Below are positions 1 to 8,620 of a stretch of 64,000 nt of DNA, one piece after another. The stretch is from Lactiplantibacillus mudanjiangensis (GTDB lineage: Bacteria; Bacillota; Bacilli; Lactobacillales; Lactobacillaceae). The translations under genes and the position numbers were made by a program. Position 1 is the stretch's first letter, and each line of letters starts with the position of its first letter. The notes below the pieces were generated by a model. It ran no database searches. It was given only the letters and a program-made list of their open reading frames with translations, and had not been told where the DNA came from. The DNA lies in assembly GCF_005405385.1 (NCBI RefSeq), contig NZ_BJDY01000005.1, positions 186,001-250,000 on the forward strand, written 5' to 3'.

Positions 1-2621
1 TCATCCGGGACAGTTACGGTTGTCTCGCCGTTGTCTCCGTTATCCGGATCGGTCACTGTTGTACCACCGTTATTCCCGTTATCCGGATCAGTTACCGTTG
101 CACCACCATTATTTCCGTTGTCTGGGTCAGTCACAGTTGACCCACCATTGTCTCCGCTATCCGGATCAGTTGGCTTTAGAGTATAGGTCACAACGTTTGT
201 CACATCGGCACTCGTTGGCGTCACGGTCACTGCTGGCAACTGTGTTTGATCCGCAGTGTAACCCGTTATTGTTGGCACAGTTACCGCGGCAAACTGATCA
301 TTGTCGGACTGCCAAGCACTATAAGTCACCAGTTGTGTGACAGTATCTAGTTGACCCGTCCGAGTAAAGATGACCGTTGACTGTTGGTCAGGCGCCAACG
401 TCTTGCCAGCTTGATCAACAAACTGAATCGTCCGTGTCACAACTTTTTGTAATTGATCTGCCGCCGTTACAGCTTCCTGACCATGTTGTAAATGAACGAT
501 ATAAGTCGTTGGCGTTGCGGTGTAGGTTGCCCCAGTAGTTGGCCAGTCATCTTGAACCAATTGATAACCTCCAGCTACATAAGCCGCAATTTTTTCAGCG
601 GTCGTATAATCACTAGTCGTTCCCTGATCACCAGTTAACGTATCCGTTGCCAGCGTTTCGCCAGTTATATCATCTAAATAATTAACGATCACGCTGCCTT
701 GAACAACCGGATCCTTCGTGTAAACATAAGTAACGACCCCATTTGCGGCGGTTAATGCTCCGTTGGCCGCCAAACCAGTTGGGTCCATGTGACTGTAGGT
801 GTAGCCCGCAAACGTTTTAGCCGTAGTTTGATAGCTCAAGCCCACATATTGACCATTAGGATAAGTCGCTGTCGTCGTCCCTAACACTTTTTGATCGGTA
901 TCCACATAGTTCACGGTCACCGCTCCAGCAGCCGTTTTAGGGAGCAACATAATATATAAAGTTTGCGGATCTTGACCGAAAGTCCCGGTTACTGGACCGT
1001 TAGTGGCATAGGTCAAGTAATTGTCCACATTTAAGTAACTACTCAAGTCAAAAGCATCGCCCAAATTCACACCATCAATCACTTGATCTGGCAAAGTCGC
1101 GATTGGTTGTGCATTCTGATCAACATATTTAACAGTGACCGTCGGATGTGCTTGGAAATTAACTTGTTGGTAGATCATGGCATCGGCCCGTAATTCGACA
1201 CCATTATTATAAGTGACGTCAATGTAACGATCTGCTTGCCAACCATCTGAATAAGGAACCCCTAAGTTACCATAAACAATGAAACCAGGCACATTGCTGA
1301 TTTGCTGAATATCACTAATTTGATATTGATTATTGCCTAACATCGTAATTTGTTGTTTTCGTTGCGCCACATTGTTAAACGAATAGCCAAAGGTATCGCC
1401 AATCGCCTCACCTTGTACCCCAGTAATAGTTGTTCCGGTAAACGTCGCCGTCTGATTCTCAACCACATTAATTGGATTAGCCGCATCACTACGCCGAACA
1501 ATCATTTGACCAACGGCCGCAATGAAAACACCAGACTTGGTAATGCCTGATAATGATGAAAAATCTGAAAGACTATTGTTGCTTAGACCAATATAGTTAT
1601 TCGAAAGATTATTATTGCCAATGGCCGTAATCCAAGGACTTAATTGGACCAATTGCGCATTTGTCATCCCAAATTGGTGACCTTGATACGAACCGGCATT
1701 ATCGTTTAAATCGATAAAACTAATCGAACTTGGATCAATTTCGGTTAATGGTTGTAAGTTAACATAGCTTAAAGCCGTTGCTTCCACCGTTAGCCGATAG
1801 AGGCTCAAACTTGCCAATGGACTCAAATCAATACTGGTCATCGCATTGTTAGCAATCCGCAGTGTTAAATCTAGCTTATATTTGCTAGGTAAATACTGCA
1901 ATCCTTCAATCCCAGTTAAAGTCGTAATTGGCGTGGTATCGGTGCTAATTTGGAGCCAATTTCCTAATTTATAGTTTCGAATAGCACCGACAGTAATCGG
2001 ACTATCTGTTGATAGCCCCAATCCTTTTTTCACGGCATTGCTCAAATTCGTATCTGCAATGGTGACAACCGTCTCATCGCTAGGGGTTGTCTGATCAGCA
2101 GCTTTAGTTAAGGCCGCCTTTGAGCTTGCTAGTGTCGCAGTTGGCGCGGCGGCTTGACTCGTTGCGGGCGCCTGTGACGTGGTGGTTGCCTGACTCGTTG
2201 CTGTACTTGTAACTTGAGACTTAGGCGCTTGACTGGCCGCGCTCGTAGCGGTTGACGCGGGTGCCTGACTCGCTCTAGGTTCAGTGCTTGTCGCTTGTGA
2301 AGCTGTCGATGAAGCGCTGGTTGCCGTTGAAGCTGGTGCCTGTGATGATGATTGACTGTCAGCGCTAGTTGAGGCGCTGGCCGCAGAACTTTGAGTACTA
2401 GTTGCCGCCGCTTGACCACTCACCGTGGTTGTCGCTTGGCTGGTGGCCGATGTTGCTTTAGTGGCCACGGACGTGGTGGTCACAGTTGTTGTAGCCGCCT
2501 GCGCAACCGGTGCTTGGCTAACCCCAACCGCTAATAATGTGGTGGTAATCCCCATAGCAACCCATAACTTCTTATGTTTATACAACTTAACCCGTGTTTT
2601 GGTTACTTGTTTGTTCAACAT
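1..2621 (-). CDS. Large cell-surface adhesin with LRR-like and MucBP-type domains (partial, 3' end outside window)
   Basis: The reading frame is open from ATG 2621 (preceded by AGGGGGAG) to the window edge, 873 codons. Residues 12-20 fit the KxYKxGKxW-type signal motif and cleavage is likely near AQA at 40-43. Then come a Ser/Thr/Ala/Gln-rich stretch (about 44-165), a leucine-rich region resembling internalin/BspA repeats (about 175-345), MucBP-like domains starting near residues 493, 562 and 642, a Mub-B2-like domain near 727, and Asp/Asn/Gly-rich 13-residue repeats from about 816. Such proteins are normally anchored by a C-terminal LPxTG motif, which lies outside the window. A role in mucus or matrix adhesion is inferred from the domains; the ligand is unknown. 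Confidence 0.88.
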   Translation of the reverse strand, partial: MLNKQVTKTRVKLYKHKKLWVAMGITTTLLAVGVSQAPVAQAATTTVTTTSVATKATSATSQATTTVSGQAAATSTQSSAASASTSADSQSSSQAPASTATSASSTASQATSTEPRASQAPASTATSAASQAPKSQVTSTATSQATTTSQAPATSQAAAPTATLASSKAALTKAADQTTPSDETVVTIADTNLSNAVKKGLGLSTDSPITVGAIRNYKLGNWLQISTDTTPITTLTGIEGLQYLPSKYKLDLTLRIANNAMTSIDLSPLASLSLYRLTVEATALSYVNLQPLTEIDPSSISFIDLNDNAGSYQGHQFGMTNAQLVQLSPWITAIGNNNLSNNYIGLSNNSLSDFSSLSGITKSGVFIAAVGQMIVRRSDAANPINVVENQTATFTGTTITGVQGEAIGDTFGYSFNNVAQRKQQITMLGNNQYQISDIQQISNVPGFIVYGNLGVPYSDGWQADRYIDVTYNNGVELRADAMIYQQVNFQAHPTVTVKYVDQNAQPIATLPDQVIDGVNLGDAFDLSSYLNVDNYLTYATNGPVTGTFGQDPQTLYIMLLPKTAAGAVTVNYVDTDQKVLGTTTATYPNGQYVGLSYQTTAKTFAGYTYSHMDPTGLAANGALTAANGVVTYVYTKDPVVQGSVIVNYLDDITGETLATDTLTGDQGTTSDYTTAEKIAAYVAGGYQLVQDDWPTTGATYTATPTTYIVHLQHGQEAVTAADQLQKVVTRTIQFVDQAGKTLAPDQQSTVIFTRTGQLDTVTQLVTYSAWQSDNDQFAAVTVPTITGYTADQTQLPAVTVTPTSADVTNVVTYTLKPTDPDSGDNGGSTVTDPDNGNNGGATVTDPDNGNNGGTTVTDPDNGDNGETTVTVPD
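3..197 (-). repeat. Five tandem 39-bp coding repeats
   Basis: Copies begin at 3, 42, 81, 120 and 159 with a strict 39-bp period and differ mainly at third positions. They encode 13-residue units of the type TVTDPDNGNNGG, a stalk-like spacer in the surface protein. The array continues past the window edge, so the copy number is unknown. Confidence 0.9.
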
Positions 2622-2952
2622 ATGAACTCCCCCTTTAGTTATGGCTTCCTAATTATGTAATCAATTTAAACAATCAATTTTTCTAATACCAATTTATTTA
2701 CACTCTTATGATAGGCGCTTTTTAGATATAGTTCAATAGGCTAATAGTCTCTTTTTGTAACTATAATCAAACCTAATACCACCCCGAATTAGTTGCTGAC
2801 TTTAACTTTTCGTCAAAATTGGTCAGTATGCTTACGCCTCCAAGCGTTACCCCACTTTTACCAGCGCACATCAGTTTATACATCGCCTATTAACCAATCA
2901 AATACAGTCGCAAATTATTTTTAAAAAATAGGTAATAAAATCGAGCGAACCA

Positions 2953-2992
2953 CAAAAAAAAACGGTACTGACCAATGGCCAGTACCGTTTTC
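2953..2992 (-). terminator. Rho-independent terminator of the MFS gene, displaced by element A
   Basis: AACGGTACTG and CAGTACCGTT form a 10-bp stem with inner CCA/TGG pairs, flanked by nine A on the plus strand (a T-run on minus). Without element A it would lie about 20 bp behind the MFS stop codon; now it is about 570 bp away. Confidence 0.85.
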
Positions 2993-3012
2993 GTTCATTA
3001 TTCATTATCTTG

Positions 3013-3570
3013 ACTAAAGGTTGAAAGCTAAATGTATTGGTCGAAGTCTTACCAACATTGACTCAAGTTGGATTAAATTGTCACCTACGCCAGCCAGCGA
3101 TTCTGCCGGCTGTGGGGACCGGCTCCTGCCAAAGTACGGCTTCCACCTCGCTTTTGAGACTAGCCAAAACCACTAGTCTCAAAAGTCGTCCATATCGTAA
3201 AGCCCGGGAAAATCACCCGGACTAACGATATTTTCACGGCCGGCGTCATCACTAGCTGGCTCCGGTTATATCGTGAAATTAATCAATCTGGTAACTATTT
3301 ATAGCTGATAGCGAGTCCACATTGAGCCCAGCCGCGGGAGTCTCTTAGCGATTTATCTCTTAGCGATTTATCGCTTAGAGACTGGCGCTTTTGAAACACG
3401 GGTTGGGTGGTTCAAAACGACGGTTCAGACCGCCTTTTGGCTGAACCGGTCCGCCCACAGCGTTCCGGCTCAATGTGGGCGAACGGTAGGCGACAAGTAT
3501 GACGAGTTTTGATCGATGAATGCTTATCATATCAACGATTATTGCTAAAAAGCAGCTTTCAACCTTTAGT
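3013..3570 (+). mobile_element. Structured mobile element, copy A (558 bp, non-coding)
   Basis: The ends are a perfect 17-bp inverted repeat (ACTAAAGGTTGAAAGCT and its complement), flanked by the exact direct repeat TATCTTG at 3006-3012 and 3571-3577. No convincing ORF is present. The interior is dense with inverted repeats, for example GGTTCAG 3422-3428 with CTGAACC 3441-3447, a 12-bp pair 3317-3328 with 3467-3478, and a long-range pair 3089-3101 with 3248-3260. The two halves resemble each other in inverted orientation. Homologous copies lie at 56418 and 59576. It supplies the stop codon of the neighbouring MFS gene. A direct tandem duplication of a CTCTTAGCGATTTA-type unit near 3351-3380 enlarges one hairpin in this copy. 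Confidence 0.85.
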
Positions 3571-4735
3571 TATCTTGATCTGTCATCCCCCAAGCTAACA
3601 CAACAATGCCTAAAATTAACGCACCTGCAAAGATGCTGAAAATCATCGGGATCTTCCAACCGCTACCTAACAAGTAGCCTACTAGATAAGGCCCACCAAT
3701 GGCGCCTAACCGCCCCATTGATTGGGTCACGCCAATTCCCATACCACGAATTGCTAATGGATAATGTCCAGGCGTAAAAGCAATCATAATGCCCCAAGCA
3801 CCAAGCGTAAAAAATGATAACCAAGCGCCACTTATTAAAATCACAGCATTAGAATTAGCTAGTCCAAAGGCCACGGCACTAATTAAGGTTCCTACTAAAT
3901 ACCCCATCAGGACCCTCTTACGCGACCATCGTCCCACTAACCACGCAGCCAAATAATACCCCGGTAACTGTGCGATACTCATTAATACTGTATACCCATA
4001 CCCTTTAACCACCGGAAACCCTCGGTTCATTAAAACCGTTGGCAACCACAGAAACATCCCGTAATACACTAACATAATTACAAACCAGAGCACGCCTAAT
4101 CCTAAAGTTGTCCGCCAATACGGCAGTGACCAGACTTGTCGCCACGCAGCTTTAAAATCGTATTTACTAGCAGCGGCAGTATGTGTCTCTGGTAAATGAC
4201 GCCGCATTAAAATGGTATAAACGCCCATCAAAGCCGTTAATAATACGGTCCAACGCCAACCAATTCGGGTCATGACCGAAAAGGCTAGGACCGCGGCCAA
4301 AATCCAGCCGAATGCCCAAAAACTATCAACCAACACTAACATTCGAGAACGTTGACTACCTTTAAAATGATCGGCAATAATTGTTGTGGCAACGGGTAAT
4401 TCGCCACCAAGTCCTAACCCAGTCACAAATCGAATGATGATGAACCACATCACATTCGGTGCTAAAGCCAATAATAAATTACCGATTGAAAATAAGAGCA
4501 GTGTCACTAGCATAATCGGCTTACGTCCAATCTGATCAGCCAAATGGCCAAAAACAATGGCCCCCACAAACATCCCCAATGATGTGATTGAGCCTACTAA
4601 GCCTAACTGATTAGCCGATAAGTGCCAACTGGTTTTAATAGCTGGCATAATAAATGATAGTAACGCGACATCTAACGCGTCAAACAACCATGCGGTCCCA
4701 ATTAATAATAAGAGCTTATGGCCCTTAACTTCCAT
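3566..4735 (-). CDS. MFS transporter, 12-TM metabolite:proton symporter type
   Basis: The protein has 389 residues and begins at ATG 4735 behind GGGGGA. It is strongly hydrophobic, with about 12 membrane segments and the MFS loop signature LADQIGRKP after TM2. It resembles sugar/organic-acid porters of the NaiP/AHS type; the substrate cannot be read from sequence. The stop TAA lies inside the terminal repeat of element A. Rejoining the two target-site copies predicts an original C-terminus one residue longer (DQDNE instead of DQDN), so the insertion barely changed the protein but separated the gene from its terminator. Confidence 0.85.
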   Translation of the reverse strand: MEVKGHKLLLLIGTAWLFDALDVALLSFIMPAIKTSWHLSANQLGLVGSITSLGMFVGAIVFGHLADQIGRKPIMLVTLLLFSIGNLLLALAPNVMWFIIIRFVTGLGLGGELPVATTIIADHFKGSQRSRMLVLVDSFWAFGWILAAVLAFSVMTRIGWRWTVLLTALMGVYTILMRRHLPETHTAAASKYDFKAAWRQVWSLPYWRTTLGLGVLWFVIMLVYYGMFLWLPTVLMNRGFPVVKGYGYTVLMSIAQLPGYYLAAWLVGRWSRKRVLMGYLVGTLISAVAFGLANSNAVILISGAWLSFFTLGAWGIMIAFTPGHYPLAIRGMGIGVTQSMGRLGAIGGPYLVGYLLGSGWKIPMIFSIFAGALILGIVVLAWGMTDQDN

Positions 4736-5080
4736 GCGATAAATCCCCCATACAATTGGTCCCCAAATCGCAGCGCCGCTTTCAATGAGACCTTAGTTAC
4801 CCTTAGAGTGATTTTAGGTTAGCATGCGCCTTTTTCACTGTCAACTAAGCTTTTTTCACAACCGAGTGATTAACCTAGCATTAGACCATGATTGTAGTCT
4901 AGACCAATCAAGAAGGGCTAAACGCCCCGTTTGTTGATTAACCGCTATCATTGTCAACGCCAGCTAAAGATGAGATTGATAGTCATGCATCATCACTGAC
5001 AACTTTAGCTAGACCGCTCATTCACGATTGTCACGCTTTTTTGATATCAAAAGTTTACTGTGATCTTTCTCAGTACAACA
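4736..5080. other. Intergenic region, no gene seen
   Basis: These 345 bases should hold the promoter of the MFS gene. I could not pick a convincing -35/-10 pair, and small frames here lack ribosome sites. Confidence 0.4.
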
Positions 5081-5112
5081 AAAAAGTCACGACAACGAGT
5101 GTCGTGACCGTA
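5081..5112 (-). terminator. Terminator of the 52-residue ORF
   Basis: GTCACGACA and TGTCGTGAC pair around ACGAG, followed on the minus strand by six T. It lies just behind the stop at 5125. Confidence 0.85.
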
Positions 5113-5124
5113 ATTAATTGTCTG

Positions 5125-5283
5125 TTATTGTTGTAAAGCCTGAACCATCCAACCATTAATGGCGGAACGTTCAATGATGGCTTTTTTGATTTCCCAGACA
5201 TCCGCTTTGATATAGCGTTGTCTTGCTGTCATTAAAGGAATATTTTGATAAACCTCATGACCGTTTTTAATCGTTACTCGCAT
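5125..5283 (-). CDS. Small protein of unknown function (52 aa)
   Basis: Starts at ATG 5283 with an AGGAAAGGA ribosome site and ends 15 bp before its own terminator, which supports a real gene. The product is soluble looking and basic (MRVTIKNGHEVYQN...), with no recognisable motif or membrane segment. I do not recognise the family. Confidence 0.7.
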   Translation of the reverse strand: MRVTIKNGHEVYQNIPLMTARQRYIKADVWEIKKAIIERSAINGWMVQALQQ

Positions 5284-5814
5284 TTAATTACGTCCTTTCC
5301 TAACGCTCAGGAAATTTTGCAAATAATTCTGGGTACTTATACTGGGTCAAGTATCATACTGCCATATTTTTCCAAAAATCTGAGATGCTTAATTGATTTG
5401 ATGTTCCTAACAAACCAAGTGTTAACTTTAACACATTGCCCCCACTAAAGCGACTACTTTGCTTCACACTTAACTTCTAGGACACTTTCTTAGGTTAGTC
5501 TTAACCTTTCAATTACCGCATCGCGGCCTCGCCCCCAAATGACTTAGATTAACCAACTCACTCACTATATCATAACTAAAACCAGCACTGGTTCAATTAA
5601 CACAAACCTTACAAATTTTACGTAAATCATACATTTATGTTCGATCGCCACACCCACCTATGAGCATAACCGATACCTTTCAATGACGCACTTTTCAACG
5701 CTTAAACATTAAGTTACCAAACATAACTATTTTTATTTCAGAATTAAGTTGTTAGCGTTGCCATTTAGTACCACTGGCCTTACACTTAGAGCATAGAGAT
5801 AGGAGGTCATTAGC
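5284..5814. other. Long intergenic region with a 16-bp palindrome
   Basis: 531 bases with no convincing gene. The only clear structure is GTGTTAA-CT-TTAACAC at 5419-5434, a candidate operator about 135 bp upstream of the 52-residue ORF. The promoter of the 36-residue ORF at 5815 must also be here. Confidence 0.4.
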
Positions 5815-5925
5815 ATGCGCAATTATAAATATTTAGCATATGGAGGTATTACTGTCGTTTATTTATTCGCTCTGTATGCCCTCTTCCATTTAGTCCGGTT
5901 AGCCTATTTCCTTTTCTTCTTATAG
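5815..5925 (+). CDS. Single-pass small membrane protein (36 aa)
   Basis: ATG 5815 follows AGGAGGTCATTAGC, an excellent ribosome site. The product has a short polar N-terminus (MRNYKYLAYGG) and then one continuous hydrophobic, aromatic segment to the C-terminus. The gene ends just before a strong terminator. Function unknown; such proteins often modulate a larger membrane partner, but no partner is indicated here. Confidence 0.6.
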   Translation: MRNYKYLAYGGITVVYLFALYALFHLVRLAYFLFFL

Positions 5926-5932
5926 ACCCAAC

Positions 5933-5974
5933 AAAAAAATTCAGTTTGGTCAATGACCAAACTGAATTTTTTTA
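5933..5974. terminator. Bidirectional terminator
   Basis: TTCAGTTTGGTCA and TGACCAAACTGAA form a 13-bp stem with A-run and T-run on either side. It serves the 36-residue ORF on plus and the DUF915-type gene on minus, whose stop codon lies in the T-run. Confidence 0.9.
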
Positions 5975-6856
5975 ACGATGCCACAAATAACGATCAATCG
6001 TCAAAGCGACCTTTGCATTTTCATGTAATTGACTGTGTTGTGCATGCTTACCATGGAAGACTTTTTCCGTATAGTGGACGTTATGACCACGTGTCAGATA
6101 TTTCACCGACCGCGCCGACACATTCGTCACTAAACTGTCCGAATTAGACCCATCATCTAAATTACCAATAATATTCAATAGATGAACCCCATTCGGGAAG
6201 TTAGCCCGTTTGGCGTCCAGTAATTCGTAGGCAGCATGTAAATACTTCGGTTGACCAGAAGTTAAAAATGAATTCTGATTAGCCACATCATCTTCACCAA
6301 CAACCCCATCAAACGGCCCCGCAATTGTCACCAGTTTGTGAATCGTTGGTAATTTAAGGCCCGTTGTCATGAGCATGTTCACACTTGCCACACAACCAGC
6401 AGAATGCGCTACTAAGTTGTACGACTTAAATGAATGGGCCTGTTGTACCGTTTGAATAACCTTCGCTAACCAAGCACTTTGTTGATCATACTGAGCCAAA
6501 TTATTTTTAAAGACCACTTGAATAATCGGGTTACGCGTCTTGGCATCCCAATGTCCACTCAGCGTCACTTGCCCACTTGTACTGACCGTTGCCACATAAA
6601 CCTTATGCGCATGTGCGGTTTTTTCAGCATGCGCAATTAATGTATTGGTAGATTTAGCACTACCTTGAAATCCATGCACATAAAACGTCGGCCGTGAACT
6701 AGTCACATAAGCTGATTTCGCCACCGTCCGTTTCGATTGGCTAGTCGTTGACGACGCCTTGTTTGTCGCACACCCCGTCAATAGCATCACCAAGCTCATC
6801 ACTAACCCTAAATAAACCCCTAATCGCCATCGTTGCACTAACTTTCGCCTCATCAT
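5972..6856 (-). CDS. DUF915-family alpha/beta hydrolase lipoprotein
   Basis: The 294-residue protein has a signal peptide ending in the lipobox LLTG|C (Cys near residue 29), so it should be lipid-anchored outside the cell. The nucleophile elbow is AHSAG (Ser about residue 160), preceded by an oxyanion FVHGFQG-type loop near residue 60 and followed by a late His (GKHAQHS). The fold matches the lactobacillal 'cell surface hydrolase' DUF915 group; the substrate is unknown. Its start overlaps the stop of the NlpC/P60 gene (ATGA), so the two are translationally coupled, suggesting a shared role in envelope metabolism. Confidence 0.85.
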   Translation of the reverse strand: MMRRKLVQRWRLGVYLGLVMSLVMLLTGCATNKASSTTSQSKRTVAKSAYVTSSRPTFYVHGFQGSAKSTNTLIAHAEKTAHAHKVYVATVSTSGQVTLSGHWDAKTRNPIIQVVFKNNLAQYDQQSAWLAKVIQTVQQAHSFKSYNLVAHSAGCVASVNMLMTTGLKLPTIHKLVTIAGPFDGVVGEDDVANQNSFLTSGQPKYLHAAYELLDAKRANFPNGVHLLNIIGNLDDGSNSDSLVTNVSARSVKYLTRGHNVHYTEKVFHGKHAQHSQLHENAKVALTIDRYLWHR

Positions 6857-7755
6857 TCTGTTTGCCAGTATCGTTTAACTTGAACTAACTCATCTTTTAA
6901 ATAGGTCGCGGATAATTGTAAATAGGTCACCATTTTACCCGGTGTTGGCGCATGTAATAACCACCCATCGCCTGCGTACAGTGCCACATGATGCAGGGCA
7001 CCTTGACCTTGTTCGTGCGCGAAAAAGCATAGGTCACCTGGCTGCATGTCATCGACAGCCACTGGTTGACCATCCAAGACTTGTTCACTGACATCACGCG
7101 CTAATGTCACGCCAATGCAGCGATGTAAGGCGTAGGCAAAACCTGAGCAGTCGAAACCATACCCGCTCAAACCGCCCCATAAATAACGCAAATCCAAGAA
7201 TGACTCACCTAACTTAATCATCGTTTGTCCGGGCGTTAACGTGGCAGTTTCAAAGCCAAATTGCGTTGCGCGTTTTGCCACTTTTCCAACTCCCAGCGGC
7301 GTTTGGACTAAATCATAACGTGGATCTTTACTCGAAACGACCGGTAGTTGTGTCCCAATACTTAATTGCAACAAGGTGCGGCCGTCTGCTTGTAATAACG
7401 GTGTAAACGCGCGACGAACCGTGACTGTTGGGCCAGTTATCACCGGTAGTGGTATCGTTGATAACTGTGCCGCCCAGATCCAGCCCGGATACCCTTGTGG
7501 ATGACGCACATCACGCTGCGAAACCACATAAACTGCGGCCCAGCCATCGACCACATGATCAATCACCACTGGATCATTAAACAAGGCTTGCGTCACTAAT
7601 CGATTATCACGTTCTAAGGCAATCGTATCTGAATCGCTTAATTGGGCTAACCATGGCGCTAGTCCGGCATTCTGTAACGCTAACGTATCCAACGACCGGA
7701 TTTGTGGTCGTTGCCAAACGTTAGCCACAGCCGCTTGAACTCTAGCTGTTTGCAT
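6853..7755 (-). CDS. NlpC/P60 gamma-D-glutamyl endopeptidase, YkfC type
   Basis: About 300 residues from ATG 7755, chosen over 7797 because GGGAGGAATCAGG lies directly upstream. The N-terminal two thirds look like two SH3b domains; the C-terminal domain has catalytic Cys in YGFDCSGF and His in HHVALYAGDG, with a later His (LLHAP). YkfC-type enzymes cut the D-Glu to diamino-acid bond of peptidoglycan peptides. No signal peptide is visible, which suggests a cytoplasmic muropeptide-recycling enzyme, unless export is non-classical. Memory suggests L. plantarum LytD (lp_2520) as relative; unverified. Confidence 0.85.
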   Translation of the reverse strand: MQTARVQAAVANVWQRPQIRSLDTLALQNAGLAPWLAQLSDSDTIALERDNRLVTQALFNDPVVIDHVVDGWAAVYVVSQRDVRHPQGYPGWIWAAQLSTIPLPVITGPTVTVRRAFTPLLQADGRTLLQLSIGTQLPVVSSKDPRYDLVQTPLGVGKVAKRATQFGFETATLTPGQTMIKLGESFLDLRYLWGGLSGYGFDCSGFAYALHRCIGVTLARDVSEQVLDGQPVAVDDMQPGDLCFFAHEQGQGALHHVALYAGDGWLLHAPTPGKMVTYLQLSATYLKDELVQVKRYWQTE

Positions 7756-7921
7756 TCCTGATTCCTCCCGTTTTTCATTACGTTTATCATACGCCACTTT
7801 GGTTAACCGCGGTAGCGTCCGGTTAAGTTGTTAACCTTTCTTCAAAAATCCGCGGTTAAAATTAAAAACCACTGTGAAAGTATGCTATCATACTTATAAT
7901 TACTCAGGAGGCGTGGCAATT

Positions 7922-8386
7922 ATGGATAAAACCGATTTAAAGATCTTGAACGCCTTACAAGCAGACGCTCGAATCTCGTTGAAGGCCCTCGCCGATCAAT
8001 GTTTCATTTCCTCACCAGCAATTTCAGCTCGAATTGCCCGGTTAAAAAGGAGTGGCATTATTCGCGACTATCAAGCCAACTTGAATTACGATCAATTAAA
8101 CTACCATATTAAAGCTTATATTCAGCTTCAATTAGAACCAACCCAAAAGGAACGGTTTTATCCGTTTGTCGCTAGCATTCCCAACGTTCTCGAATGCGAT
8201 TGTGTGACCGGTGAATACTCACAAATCATGAAAGTCGTTTTTGAATCGACACAAGCGTTGGATGAATTCGTTAACAAGATTCAAGCCTTCGGTAAAACCA
8301 GCACCCAAATCGTCTTTTCAACCAGCGTCCCTAATCGGGGGCTGACCTTACCAGCTGATCACGATCTCAGTCAGATTGTCGATTGA
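7922..8386 (+). CDS. Lrp/AsnC-family transcriptional regulator
   Basis: 154 residues from ATG 7922, behind AGGAGGCGTGG; the longer frame from 7874 lacks a ribosome site. The N-terminal helix-turn-helix (KTDLKILNALQADARISLKA, then SSPAISARIARLKRSG) and the C-terminal RAM/effector domain match the family. These regulators sense amino acids. It faces away from the NlpC gene, and the target genes are not evident. Confidence 0.9.
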   Translation: MDKTDLKILNALQADARISLKALADQCFISSPAISARIARLKRSGIIRDYQANLNYDQLNYHIKAYIQLQLEPTQKERFYPFVASIPNVLECDCVTGEYSQIMKVVFESTQALDEFVNKIQAFGKTSTQIVFSTSVPNRGLTLPADHDLSQIVD

Positions 8387-8437
8387 CGTTCACTCAGACA
8401 ATTAATTAACCGTTTCATCAAATCACTTAGCCAATAT

Positions 8438-8490
8438 CATGACCAAGTCCCCTATCTATCAGGGACGGTCATCGATAATGGCTTTTTTAA
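8438..8490 (+). terminator. Terminator-like hairpin after the Lrp gene
   Basis: GACC-AA-GTCCC pairs with GGGAC-GGTC around a 10-base loop; a T-run comes only 13 bases later, so the call is moderate. Confidence 0.5.
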
Positions 8491-8620
8491 GTTGCCCAAC
8501 TTTTACTAACTTTAAAATCCAGGTGCCGTTTTACCTGCATTTTAATATTAACCGGTGTACCATATCATTAGTAAGCAATTTAATTGGTTCATATCGAAGT
8601 TTGAAAAGAGGTTAATGATT

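Noticed and set aside
3-197. Regularly spaced 39-bp repeats that could be taken for a CRISPR array
   Set aside because: There are no unique spacers; the units are contiguous and stay in the reading frame of the surface protein.
3037-3225. Open frame within element A, and a similar one at 56405-56662 in element B
   Set aside because: The frames are not conserved between copies, while base pairing is; no ribosome sites.
3013-3570. Naming the elements as ROOL or GOLLD RNA
   Set aside because: Size and ornate folding are similar, but I cannot recall consensus motifs well enough, and TIRs with target duplications are not known features of those RNAs.
3013-3570. Deciding the RNA strand of the elements from wobble pairs
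   Set aside because: Across stems, G.T-type and A.C-type mismatches occur in similar number, so neither strand is favoured.
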